Shown here: positions 1 to 10,802 of the stretch, one piece after another | Numbering within the stretch: position 1 is the stretch's first letter | Layout: each line of letters opens with the position of its first letter | NCBI GenBank assembly: GCA_019671135.1 | Contig: JAHRHY010000014.1 | Location: forward strand, 556,001-620,000 | Direction of reading: 5' to 3' | DNA from: Linnemannia hyalina | Lineage: Eukaryota; Mortierellomycota; Mortierellomycetes; Mortierellales; Mortierellaceae | Length of the DNA: 64,000 bases | Notes under the pieces: model-generated | What the model saw: only the letters and a program-made list of their open reading frames with translations | Told to the model about the DNA's origin: nothing | The model's database searches: none | Position numbers and translations under genes: made by a program

Positions 1-129
1 CATATCCCTGGTGCCGCCCCTGGTACACCTGTCATCTTTACGCTGCGACTTTACTTTGGACGGACGGAGCTGAAAGCCGAGGCGGAGTTCCAGACCGGCG
101 AGGTCATCTCGACTCTTTGCCACTTTTAA
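1..129 (+). CDS. C-terminal end of an unidentified protein (partial)
   Basis: The first 42 codons of the window are open in frame 1 and end in TAA at 127-129. The gene starts upstream of the window. The visible tail has alternating hydrophobic and charged residues that would suit a beta-rich end domain (for example TPVIFTLRLYFGRTELKAEA). I do not recognise the family from so short a piece. Codon use looks coding: third positions favour C and G as in the neighbouring enzyme genes. It faces acetyl-CoA synthetase tail to tail, with about 400 bp between the stops. Confidence 0.55.
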   Translation, partial: HIPGAAPGTPVIFTLRLYFGRTELKAEAEFQTGEVISTLCHF

Positions 130-535
130 AAACCTGCCTGGAGTTGTCAGGTGAGGTGAGGCGAGCCAGTGAACAAGTGTGTGCTCTCCTTTTCACATTT
201 TCACGGAAACAAGATAACATGTCAGCATCGCATTCTTTTTGTTCAACATCCCCATTCCCCATCCCCAAAACACATTTGATACCTTTTCTTTCCTTTCATA
301 AAAAATGATAATAAACGAACAAAAAAATATTCGACTCTGAGGTGAAGGACATATCGTGATGGGCTTCAATATGTTATGGTTTTAGTTTATTCAGAATTTT
401 TACAATAATAATTTGGTAATGGTTGGCTTATGATGGTTTTTGTTGGTTGTTTTGGTTGGTAAAGTGAATGTTGTCGTGTCAGCTGTAAGGAAAGCAAAAA
501 AATGACACCAAGGGAGAAATGAGCATTTGGGGGTT
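130..535. other. convergent intergenic region
   Basis: AT-rich stretch between two converging genes. It holds the 3' ends of the partial gene and of acetyl-CoA synthetase. A T/G-rich segment lies around 370-470. No coding segment or repeat family was recognised. Confidence 0.5.
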
Positions 536-3500
536 TTATGCGTTGGCGACCTTGGCGATCAAGACCTCAACAACACTAGGATCCGCCAAAGTTGAGATAT
601 CGCCCAAAGAATCCTCCTCGCCCGCAATAATCTTTCTCAAGATCCTCCTCATCAACTTGCCAGATCTCGTCTTTGGCAAATCCTCGACCAGGTAGATCTT
701 CTTGGGGGCTGCGAAGGGACCAATCACCTTCCTAACCTGTAAGACCAACTCCTTTGACAAGTCGGTGGAATGGTTCGAGACGCCGGGCTTCAAGCAGACG
801 AAGGCATGGATACATTGTCCCGTAACTTCGTCGGCGGCTCCGATGACGGCGGTCTCGGCGACGGCTTGGTGCATGATGAGGGCGGATTCGATCTCGGCGG
901 TGGAGAGGCGATGTCCCGAGACGTTGATGACATCGTCGACGCGGCCGCGAATCCAGATGTAGCCGTCCTTGTCGCGGGTGGCACCGTCGCCGGTGAAGTA
1001 GAAACCTGGGTAGGGCTTCAGGTAGGTCTCGAGGTAACGGTGGTGGTTTCCGTAGACTGTGCGAGCAATGGAAGGCCAAGCCTTCTTGACGGCCAAGACA
1101 CCCGTGACGTCGTTGCCCTCGAGTTCTTTACCGGTGACGGGGTCGAGGATGGCGATGTCGATTCCAAAGAAGGGGACGGTAGCAGATCCGGGCTTTGTGG
1201 CGATCGCTCCAGGGAGAGGGGTGATGATATGGCAACCGGTCTCGGTTTGCCAGTAGGTGTCGACGATTGCGCAACGGCCCTTTCCGACCTTGTCGTTGTA
1301 CCAGTGCCAGGCTTCGGGGTTGATGGGTTCTCCGACGGTACCCAAGACGCGGAGGGAGGAGAGGTCGTGGCCTTCGACCCACTGGTCGCCGAGACGACGG
1401 AGAGCGCGGATGGCGGTTGGGGCGGTATAGAATTGGGTGACCTTGTGTTTTGCGATGAGCTCCCAGTAGCGGGCAGGGGTTGGGTATGTGGGGATGGACT
1501 CGAAGAGGACGGTGGTGGCACCGAGGGTGAGGGGTCCATAGACGATGTAAGAGTGTCCAGTGATCCAACCGACGTCGGCCATGCAGGCAAAGATGTCGCC
1601 AGGGTGATAATCAAAGACATACTTGACCGTCGCGGCAGCGCCGAGCAAGTATCCCGCGGTAGTATGCATGACTCCCTTGGGCTGACCCGTCGATCCAGAA
1701 GTGTAAAGCAAGAACAAGGGGTCCTCCGAGTTCATAGGCTCAGGGGTGAGGTAATTCATCCTCTTGGAGCACTCCTCTCCCCACCAGTAATCCCGTCCTT
1801 CCTTCATGGGGACCTCGGCACCAGTACGCTGGCAGACAATGACGGTCTCAACCGTGGGGCAAGACTTGAGAGCCTCATCAACAATCTTCTTTGTCTCAAT
1901 CGACTTGCCACCACGTTTACCCTGGTCCGAAGTAATGACAAGACGGCACTCAGCGTCCTGGACACGGTCACGGAGGGCTTCAGCCGAGAAACCGGCAAAG
2001 ACGACACTGTGCAAGGCACCGATACGGGCACAGGCGAGGAAGGAAACGACAGCCTCGGGGATCATGGGCATGTAGATGGCGACGGTGTCGCCCTTCTTGA
2101 TTCCGCGGGCGCGGAGGGCTCCGGCCAGCTGGCAGACCTTGCGGAGGAGCTCGCCGTATGTGATGTTCTCAGATTGGTTGGGCTCGTCTGCTTCGTAAAT
2201 AATAGCGATCTGTTAGGATGTGCGGGAAGAAAAATGAGGAGGTGAAGGGGCGGGGAAGGAAAGGAAGTAGGGAACGGGAGGGGTGGAAGGTGATGCAGGG
2301 CTAGTTAGTTGAGCGTGTTCCTTTCTTATTCGGTTAATCCTTTCAGATGTAAACAATATGATAAAAAAGACACACGCAAAGTCAAAGAACGAAAAAAAGT
2401 AAAGTACCTTGTCGGGGTTGGCGAGGGCATGGCGATCGACACAGTTGTAGGATGCGTTCAATTGGCCGTCGAGGAACCAGGCGGTGTCACCGTGGTCGAG
2501 TCCGCCGTGCTGGACGGTGTGGAAGGGCTTTGACCAGGAGAGCAACTCGGTCGCCATCTAGTTGTAATGGATACGATTGGACAATATAGAGATCGGTCCA
2601 TGTTTGTTGGTTGATGGGGTTAGTTGTTAGGAATAGATAAAAAAAAGTGGGAGTGGGGTTCATATTGGTATATGGTTGGGGTGAAGAGTGGAGACAATAA
2701 TTGTGTGGTATGTGTTTGGAGCGGGGCATTAGTAAAGTGAGATCAAGCCAACATATCCAGGGACCAGAAACAATCAATGAAAAAAGAGAGTTCCTGGCAC
2801 TGATGACTGATAAGGATGAAGAATCAAGTCTGATTGGGTGTTGTGGGTGATGGAAATTATTTGGGGGAGCAGAAGTGCGAATAAAAGCAAGGCAATTTCC
2901 CATGCCATCCCATGTTCACCTTGACCAAACAGCTTCTTCAACTCTGGCCGATCCGATCAAGGAGGTTGTTCGACTCTTCTCTCTTTCCCTTTGTCGTCTG
3001 ACAAAAGAAAAGGATGCATCCCCATGAGAACGAGATAGGAAAAAGTACATGAATAGGTAATCCCATCACTTCTTGTCCCCAAAAGACACAAAAAGAGAAT
3101 GTCGGAGAATGACTTCGCTGGGTTCCCGCCTCTCCCTCCACCTTCTCCTCCTCCTCCGAGAGCAGCAACCACCTTCCCAACTCACCAACCAGAAACAGAA
3201 GAACCCAATTCATACATCCTCAACCACAACGCCTCCCGCCCGTCCCCCTCCCCTTCTTTGCTTCATGTCAAGTTTGCATTGCCTCTTCTTATTTTTGGAC
3301 GATGTTATGTACTCTTCTTTTGTTTGTAACTTTTTCACACTGACGGCGATTTAGCAAAGCCTCGTCTCATATTCCCATCTCGGCGGTGAGAATATGATAT
3401 TAAAAGAAAGATAATGTAAGGGTGCGCGGGAGAGAAAAGAAAGAAAAAGTAAAGGGGCAAGGGCTCATTTCATGTGCACACGCATACACCTCCCAATTCC

Positions 3501-3884
3501 CTTGCCTTTTGCCTTTCGCCTCGCCAACTCCTGGCTGTGTGAAAAAATAAAAATGAAGGACTAAAAAAGTCATGGATACGAAGAGGGCGATTCGTCCTTT
3601 GTGCTCTTGTCCGCATCCTGAACCTGCCCACAAAGTTTGATCGTTTCCTTATCCGAGAATCCGCCACGAAGGACGTGTTCAAACGATGGCGATAAAAAAG
3701 AATACCGAAGGCGGTGTTGCAAGAAGGTGACGATGTTTACCTTGCCAAAGAACTCGTTAGGGTTCTCGATACTCTGACGGTGCATCTCCTTGTACTGGGC
3801 ATAGGACTTGACGTAGGGCTCGGGGCATTGAGCGGGGTCGAGGAGTCTGGGGGGGACGGGGTATTGGATATTTTCTTCGGACAT
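536..3884 (-). CDS. acetyl-CoA synthetase (acetate-CoA ligase)
   Basis: Makes acetyl-CoA from acetate, ATP and CoA through an acetyl-adenylate; feeds lipid synthesis, the glyoxylate route and protein acetylation. Three exons: 3884-3741, 2557-2408 and 2209-536, giving 655 residues, the usual family length. The N-terminal exon carries the ACS_N region. Exon 2 has the conserved HTVQHGG and [11 protein letters not shown] stretches. Exon 3 has the adenylate-forming motif [11 protein letters not shown] and the C-terminal [14 protein letters not shown] motif, whose first-exposed catalytic and acetylatable lysine is about K616. Splice sites are AAG/GTAAAC ... CTAG/ATG and AAG/GTACTT ... ACAG/ATC, all phase 0. 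Intron 1 is 1,183 bp, far longer than other introns here. Exon 2 happens to begin with an in-frame ATG, so a shorter 607-residue form from an internal promoter is conceivable. Family call is very secure; the long intron is inferred from frame and homology. Confidence 0.95.
2558..3740 (-). other. long first intron of the acetyl-CoA synthetase gene
   Basis: The interval lies between the N-terminal exon (ending FFGK) and the exon beginning MATELLSW, with GT and AG at its ends on the minus strand. It has no recognisable coding exon. It contains pyrimidine/purine-skewed tracts, for example around 3110-3260. The alternative is that it holds a second promoter for a shorter protein. Confidence 0.7.
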
Positions 3885-6310
3885 TGTTGTTTACAAAAGG
3901 TTGGGAAGTATAAAAAGGGTTGATCTATTAGAAGGAGATGACGAGGAGGAGAAGCGTACGCGTCAGTATAAGTGAACATAGATCATGATCATTGCAGATT
4001 CCTAGGCTATGTTAAGCAAGGTGGCGTGAGTAATTAATACTTACAATTGAGTTGGGAGGTAAAAAGAAAGAGAAGGGTGAAAATGTACAAGAGGCGGTCA
4101 AGGGGAAAGGAAAGAGTAGGGAGGAGGGATCAGGTAGTGAGTGGAGAAAGGATAAAGAAAAGAAAAGGAGAAGAGAAAGAAGAGAAAAAAAGAAAGGAAG
4201 AGGTTGAAAAGAAAGGACGCTTTTGTACTCGCAGACATCTCCTACTCCTCTCCTCAACCAACCAACCAACTCGAAGAAAGGGGTGAATTGAATTCGGCTT
4301 TTTTTTGTCAGTCACAAAAAGCGAACCGAAAGAATGAACGAATGCCATCCATCTCTCTTCGCTTCCTCTTCTCCAACAAAGTGAGACACTCAATTGAATC
4401 GCCTTCCATCTAGATTGAATACTGGTGGTAATAATAAGGAAACCTTCTTTTTTTCATTCATTCTATTCCACTTGAGTAAAGAAACGGACCATAAAGTTAT
4501 ACTTCTCGTTGTAGTGGAGAGAGAGAGGGTTTGCTGCAACCGAACGAAAAACAAACTGAATCACCATCTCAGTCCCGGTCCCCGATAAAGTCTCTCTCTT
4601 CCTTTGCTGCTCCACAAAAATAATTGAACAAGAAGACCAACATGAAGGTTGGCAAACACTAACTCACAAAGACACTAAAGTCATTGTTGTCCTTCCTCCC
4701 TTCCCTGCATCCTTCCTGTCCTTCTTCGAGATGCATCTATACTTTTACCTTTTGCCCTTTTTTTGTTTCTACAATTGCAATAGCCGAGATGATAGGTAGT
4801 CTACCGATCACAAGGCCAGGGCAGAGTGTGGGAGAAGAGAGCAACAGCTGTTTGCCGCAAAGGCAAAGCTTTTGCTGCTGTTTTAGGTTCCATTTCTCCA
4901 CCATTTTTTATTTTTACTCACACTCTACTTCGCTTTTCCTTCATACTGTTCCCACTTTTGTTGATGTTGTTGTTGTTGTTGTTGTTATTGTCGTTGTGGT
5001 TGGTGTTATTGTGGTTGTTGTTTACCTCATGCCGGGTGCTTGTCTCTGGTTCGGTGTGCCTAATAAAGAGCTACCCCTATGACTAAGAGCAAACCTGGTC
5101 TGACCAGGGGTAACACTGATACCCGTCAAATTCCGGCACTTGTTTGCATCCTTTCCCCCCGAATGCTAGCAGGGATGGCAGTAACCAGGCAACTCGGCAT
5201 ATACGGAAAACTGTGAGAATGGAAGAAAGAAAGAGAAAGGAAGAAAGGGTGGCCGGCATGGATGCGCTGTTTTTTGATGATGGCTTGTGAAGAGTCATAG
5301 CCCCCCTTTGCCCTTGCATTCGGAAGAATTGGATCGCCCGAGGAAAGGGCAATAAGGCGCCTCCTTCTCGGAAATGCGCCATTATTCCTATTTTAGATTT
5401 CTTCTTTCCCCTCCTTCGCGTAGCTATGGCGCATAGCTGCTTGCTGGCAACCAGAAGGGAACCCGGACAATATGCATTGGCAAAGCAGTTCGTTCGCGCC
5501 ATTGCCTCACCCTCCCTTGTACACAATAACGCATATCGATCTGGATGTCCCGTTCTAGCCTTCCATCCGCGTAGGCAGTGCCAGTCTTCTTTTGTGCAAA
5601 GATTGCAAGGAATGATGGTTACGGGAACACAACACATACAAACAAAAACAAAACAAACAAAAGATAACGCACGCCGTTTGTTATTATTTGAGAGGGATAT
5701 AGAGAGCTATAGAGAGCTAGGGTTGCACCATCTTTGATGTAGGGTAACAGGGTCACCTTTTATACCCTTCCCTTCGCTTCGCGATTTTCTTTTAGCAGAA
5801 AAGAAAGGAGTTCGTTGTGGAGGAGAAAAATCAACCCCCGTCATACTCATCGTGCCATCTTACCCTTTCCTTCTGCATCTCAGTCCCCTTCGCAGCCTCA
5901 TCCTCACCCGTCCTCATCGTGCTCGCCTGTCAATTTTTTTATTTCTCTTATCTCCAAACTCTGATCTTGGATACGAACTGCCATCCCCTTGGGGGGTCTA
6001 ACTGTTCAACTTGCATTATCAAGCATGCTCACAGGCACAAACGATTACGAATTTCCTTTTTCTTGACGCCTCCTTTCTTTCTTTCTTCTCTCCTCCATTG
6101 CTTGTTGGTCTAATCAAGTATATCACTCCTTCTGGTTCTTTCAATTGGACAGCGGGAACGAGAAGGAACACATCTTAAAGGAACAGAGAATTGTATGAGT
6201 CTTCCTGTCCTCTGGCTGCGTTTGTGTTGGAGTTCACGTAACTGTTTGCTGGGGACGACGAGAGTTGGTTTCACCCAACAGATGGAGTCGAACTTCTTTC
6301 ACCCTTCATC
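3885..6310. other. gene-poor region upstream of acetyl-CoA synthetase
   Basis: Mostly purine- or pyrimidine-biased DNA, such as the G/A-rich run at about 4045-4215, and a TTG-rich repeat at about 4960-5030. Several open frames exist on both strands but none shows family similarity, consistent splice sites or coding-like composition. It probably includes the promoter and 5' leader of the acetyl-CoA synthetase gene. Confidence 0.5.
4960..5030. repeat. imperfect TTG trinucleotide repeat
   Basis: A run of GTT/TTG triplets interrupted by single substitutions on the plus strand. It is non-coding as far as I can see. Confidence 0.7.
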
Positions 6311-6335
6311 TCATCTCTGCTTCGTTTGTACTGGT

Positions 6336-6748
6336 TCATGGCGTCGATACCAGCTTCTTGTCCTTGTTATCCCTGGACCATTCACTTTCTCTCCGCACTT
6401 TGCAAGTCTCAACCTTTTCATCATAAAAACTCGATCCCATATGATGGAGTACTGTCGCAAAGGCGATGTTAGTTTGTCGAGAAAAACTTGTTTTCCGAGG
6501 GTATGAGTAACGACGGAATGACCTTTTTCGTTCCCAAGATTCCAAACATAAGAACAACCTTTCTCATTCTTACCTCCTTGCATCTTTCTCGAAACAAACC
6601 AATCTGTATAATTCTCAGGCACAACCACCGCCGTCCTTGGCACGTACTTCAATAGCAGTTTTCCGTCATCATCAATCATTATTTGATTTGTCCCCCACAT
6701 ATAAAATATTTTTCGGAATATGATTGGCCAGAGATCATGCTTGTTCAT
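6336..6748 (-). CDS. possible small two-exon gene, unidentified
   Basis: A model with exons 6748-6574 and 6451-6336 gives 96 residues. The intron is 122 bp and has a good fungal layout: GTAAGA donor, ACTAAC branch-like sequence about 15 bases before the acceptor, and CAG end. Splicing moves the frame into a charged tail (SFYDEKVETCKVRRES) that looks like real protein. The first exon contains GKLLLKYVPRTAVVVPENY. I do not recognise the family. It could be a fragment of a larger decayed gene, or chance open frames; codon bias is weak. Confidence 0.3.
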
Positions 6749-6749
6749 C

Positions 6750-7174
6750 CAGCCAGTCAGACACGGCTCCCAGTCCAGCCCAGTCCAACCCAGCTCTTCC
6801 TTAACCTCCAGCCAACCAGCCCAGCTCCGGATCCTATTTTTCCAGCGTGTAAAATGAAGGGAAGGGAGGCGGGAAGGGAACTAACTCTGTTTGCGTCTAT
6901 CCGAGGATCAGAGGATTTGAGGACTGCTTATTTTGTCAGGTGATGAATGGAGAGTGACCAACAGTTTGGTTGCCACCAATTTCAGAGCTTCTTCAAGTAG
7001 AAGGCATAAAAGAATGGGACGAAGAGCAGCAGGAATCAAAGACGAAACAACGAGGGATGGTTCATAAGAAGAATGGATACGTTGATATTTTCTGTTTTAT
7101 CAGCAATATGCACGGCCAATGATCAAATGGCCTCATCAGTAGTTATGTTTGTTCCATTTTTCTTTGGACAACCG
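6750..7174. other. intergenic, nothing recognised
   Basis: No coding segment, repeat or structural RNA recognised. It contains a short CCAG/CCAGCC-type reiteration at about 6755-6830 on the plus strand. Confidence 0.4.
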
Positions 7175-7941
7175 CTAATCAGCCTGATCAGCTCGTAAGG
7201 TGCGATGATAGCTAGACTGAAAAGTTGCGCACTCAATATCCAGGTTGACGATCTTGTAATAAAAACTTATGGTGTGACAAGTCTTCTGAGAAAAAAGGTA
7301 GACATCACCATGACCATAAGCGAGATCAATCAGGACTTCATACAGCGAACTACTGCACCAACATGAGAAGGTACCATCGTGAGAAATACCCACTGCACCA
7401 ATATCCTGCCCCTTGTCCGATCGGGCTTTCAACGGGAGCGGGAAAATAACACGGTCGGGGTAAGCAAGGAAGAAAAGAGCATACAAGCTAAAATAGCGAA
7501 TGATTAACCACCCTCGCACAGCGAAAGTACTCCCCAAGCTACTATACCTCGAGTAACGATCATTGGGATGGGTGGCGATGTCCATAAAAAGAAGGACATT
7601 GAGAAAAGGTGCTTTGTAAGGACCAATGCCAATGAGAAAAGGAAGTGCCGCCTCCCTATCTTTCATGTCTGCCTTTCGCCGTTGGCACACTTTTGAATGA
7701 ATGCATGCATGAGGGACGGTTGGAAGAAATATGCTCAGTCTCATATGTGAATGTCGCACAGACGCAAACAAAGGACGAAGAACGGAGCATGAAAATTACC
7801 TGGAAGGTGCGGTCGTTTTGATTTTTGCCAATTGCGCCCATGCTGCACTCGCTGAGGTAAAAAAGACTTGTCTATTGCTGCTTGGAAGAGGTTCGACGTA
7901 GGAAGGTTGCCATGTCTGACATCAATCAGCATGACTGACAT
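7175..7941 (-). CDS. possible three-exon gene, unidentified
   Basis: A model with exons 7941-7800, 7668-7548 and 7487-7175 gives 191 residues with consistent phases. Intron 1 is 131 bp (GTAATT ... GGCAG). Intron 2 is 60 bp (GTATAG ... TTTTAG); it is a multiple of three and open, so it could also be retained. The product contains DREAALPFLIGIGPYKAPF and a Cys/Ser-containing segment ending DGTFSCWCSSSLYE. No signal peptide is clear. I cannot assign a family, and the ATG at 7941 is a guess. It lies just upstream of, and divergent from, the FAD monooxygenase pair, so a shared promoter of about 290 bp is possible. Confidence 0.3.
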
Positions 7942-8229
7942 TAAAGGGGTAGCCAGACAGGGCCAGGCGCGGCTGGTACATGGGCTTGTTAACGGTATGC
8001 AACAAACAAAGAGAAAAAAGCAGCAAGAGAGGATAGGAGATTGTTGCATGTCAATGGAAGGGAGGACAGCAAAAACTGAACACAAACCAATACAAACAAA
8101 AGCACCTGAAAAAAAACAACCATAAGTCGACCCAACTCAGGCCATTGCGCGTCTCATCTGATTCCAACTCTTTCATCATCTTCCTTTCATCTCATCACTT
8201 TCTCAACTCTCTTCATTTCATCCACCAAA

Positions 8230-10035
8230 ATGGCAACTCAAGCCGGCAAACCGACTGTACTTATTGTGGGAGCGGGCCTGGGAGGACTGATGCTGGGAGC
8301 CCTCTTGGAGAAGGCCGATATCTCTTTTGTCATCTTTGAGCGTTCTTCGTCCGTTAAGCCCCTCGGTATGTTTCATAGCATGTTGGATTTTCTGTCCTCC
8401 ACAAGAAGTATAGTGCATTACGCAGGAAATGAAACAGGATACTTTTATTTTCCTTTACTATGATGATTTTAGGATCGGCTATCATGGTTGGACCCAACTT
8501 GATGGGCTTGTTCGAGCAGATGAACATTGCCGAGGAGTTCAAGGCCATTGGTAAGCCAACCTTCGACTGTATCATCGGCAAGGATAATATGGAGGTTGTT
8601 TGTAAGGTCGACTTTCGACACACGGTTGAATAGTAAGCCATTTTGTCTTCAATTGCTTGCAGTCGTTTTGCTATGTATCGTCACTTGTCATACTAACAAG
8701 AACGTACGTTTCTTTCGTATCTTAGCACAGGATATTGCAACTACATCGTCAGTCGTCCAGAACTCTACGAACTGCTCCTCAGACAGATCCCTCCACACAA
8801 GGTCCTCTTCAACAAACGTGTACTCAAAATTGCCGACTCTGAAGATGGCGTCCAGATTACAACCACCGACAAATCCACCTACAAAGGTGAGATCCTCGTC
8901 GGTGCCGATGGCGCCTACAGTGCCGTCCGACAGCGCATGTACGAGACCCTCAAGGCAGCAGGCACGCTACCCAAATCCGACCAAGAAGATCTCCCATTCA
9001 AATCGACCTGCCTGGTCGGTCAAACCACGCCCATGGATTTCGCCGCCGAATTTCCCGAGTTCCTGGACGAGTCAGGACCCTTCTACTGCACCCTTAGCAA
9101 GACCTCGCCCTACACCTGGACAGTCTTCCCGACTATCAACGGGAATCTTTGTTGGATGGTCATGCACCACCTCGACAAAGAATCGAGTAAGGCTGCAGAG
9201 GAGCATCGGTTCAGAGAGTCAGAGAATTCGCAGTGGGGGTCGCATGCTGCTCAGGCGATGTGTGATGAGACGCGACACTTTATTTTGCCGTTTGGAACCA
9301 AGAAAGCGACCATGGGGGATCTGTATGACTTGACACCGCAGGATCGTATCTCCAAGGTTATGCTTGAAGAAAAGGTCTTTCAGACCTGGTATTCTGGACG
9401 AACCGTCCTCCTCGGAGATGGTATGTTTACTGGTTCAAGCAAGCATGGTCTATTTCTTTCTCAGGTTATGGGTGTCGCTTGTTGATTGACACCTGTTTGG
9501 TAATTTTGTTCTCATAGCATGCCACAAGTTGAATCCGTCAGGAGCACATGGTAAGGATTATATTTCGCAAAGAAGCACGCGAGTTATATTCTGCATTGGC
9601 CTACTACTTATTCATAATGTTTTTTTTTTTTTTTTTTTTTTTTTCGCTCACGTTCCTCCGCTAGGTGCGGTGACGGCGATGCATGATGCACTGGCGTTGG
9701 CGAACCTGATATACGCGCTGCCCAACAAGACCTCCGTAGCAATCGAAGAGGCGTTCTCCGAGTACCAGGCAGAGCGAATCGGGCCTGTCACGGCATCCTA
9801 CAACGCCAGCAAGGCCCTTTCGATGGTCATTGGACGAGGTCCCATTGGCGCAATCGCCCTGTTTCTTCGAAAGTACACCCCTTTGTTCATTTGGGACACG
9901 GTCATTGTCAACAAGAAGAAGGCTATCCTGGATCGTCCGACTGCTGGGTTTCTGAGGAAGGTGAGGACCAAGGGGACGGTGCCTCCGACTGTTTCGCCGA
10001 GTAGCGAAAAGGCTAGGAAAGTGTTTGAGGGCTGA
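8230..10035 (+). CDS. FAD-dependent monooxygenase, PHBH/salicylate-hydroxylase type (copy A)
   Basis: Predicted group A flavoprotein hydroxylase using NAD(P)H and O2; the substrate cannot be read from sequence. Five exons, 8230-8365, 8473-8632, 8726-9420, 9518-9550 and 9665-10035, give 464 residues. The FAD-binding GxGxxG lies at the N-terminus (VLIVGAGLGGLMLGALLEKA, about residues 10-29). The DG motif is in LVGADGAYSAVRQRMYE (about 158-161). The third FAD motif is in LLGDACHKLNPSGAHG (about 328-342) and is split by the tiny 33-bp exon 4. No signal peptide or clear C-terminal membrane helix is seen. AATAAA-like sequence follows the stop at about 10074. The next gene is a close paralogue in the same orientation. 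An unusual 20-base T run lies in the last intron near 9620-9644. Confidence 0.9.
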
Positions 10036-10802
10036 CTAGGGCTGTGTCTGTTTGAGAAAAGAAAAAGGCGTACAAATAAACGTTGTGTGTTAAATAGTGT
10101 GAAAAAAATGAGTGAATGTTGTGTCTTCCTTACGTTGTGAAGAGAGATATGTTGATTAGCAGGGCTTGTCCAACCAGTCCAGACATTAATCTCCGATGCA
10201 TTCTCACAAAAAGTGTGTGCGTATGTTTGCAATTACGATGGCCAACACTGCTACCATTTTGGACACGTCTGTGTGTAAAGGGATCTACTCGTTCAATAAC
10301 AGAAGGGCCCTGTTAATGACCATACATATTCCTGCAGATTATGGGAACGTGGGTGTCTCTTGAGGAAGAGAAATCGCACCATTATCGGGCATGATCGTTC
10401 ACCTGGATTAAATGCGATCACAATGGAAACGAGCACAACCAACTCTAAGTGTAGACAGCGAGAATAATGCGGCGGTTGAAAACTGTAGAGACAAACGATC
10501 CAGAGAGCAAAGGTGAACAGGTCCAGGCTTCTGTTCTTGCTCGCAATGAGGGTTCGAGTGAAAGAAGACTCAAAAACAGGAACCATATAATTCGTTAAGT
10601 GGGAAAGGCATGTAAACAAGTGGTGAAATGTGTGAAATATACGCACATAAAAAGACAGACAAGAGGAACTTTTTAGTCAAAACGTGCGCCTTTTTCCCCT
10701 TCTCTCTTCTTTGTGTCTCATTCATCACCCTCTCCCCTCATCTTCATCTTCATTCTCATCCCATTCACTTTTCCTCAACTCATTCATCACCACCCTTCAC
10801 CC
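10036..10802. other. spacer between the two monooxygenase genes
   Basis: Holds the 3' end of copy A and the promoter of copy B. A pyrimidine-rich leader at about 10690-10800 precedes the copy B start, like the CT-rich leader before copy A at about 8150-8225. No other feature recognised. Confidence 0.5.

Noticed and set aside
770..2245. Plus-strand open frame of 491 codons
   Set aside because: It lies antisense to the conserved acetyl-CoA synthetase exon; its Gly/Asp/Val-rich product is a mirror of that gene's codon bias.
4012..4413. Overlapping Lys/Arg/Glu-rich and Ser/Phe/Leu-rich frames on both strands
   Set aside because: They come from purine/pyrimidine-biased low-complexity DNA; no splice sites or family motifs.
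5083..5637. Minus-strand frame of 184 codons
   Set aside because: Odd composition, no recognised motif, no supporting introns or promoter context.
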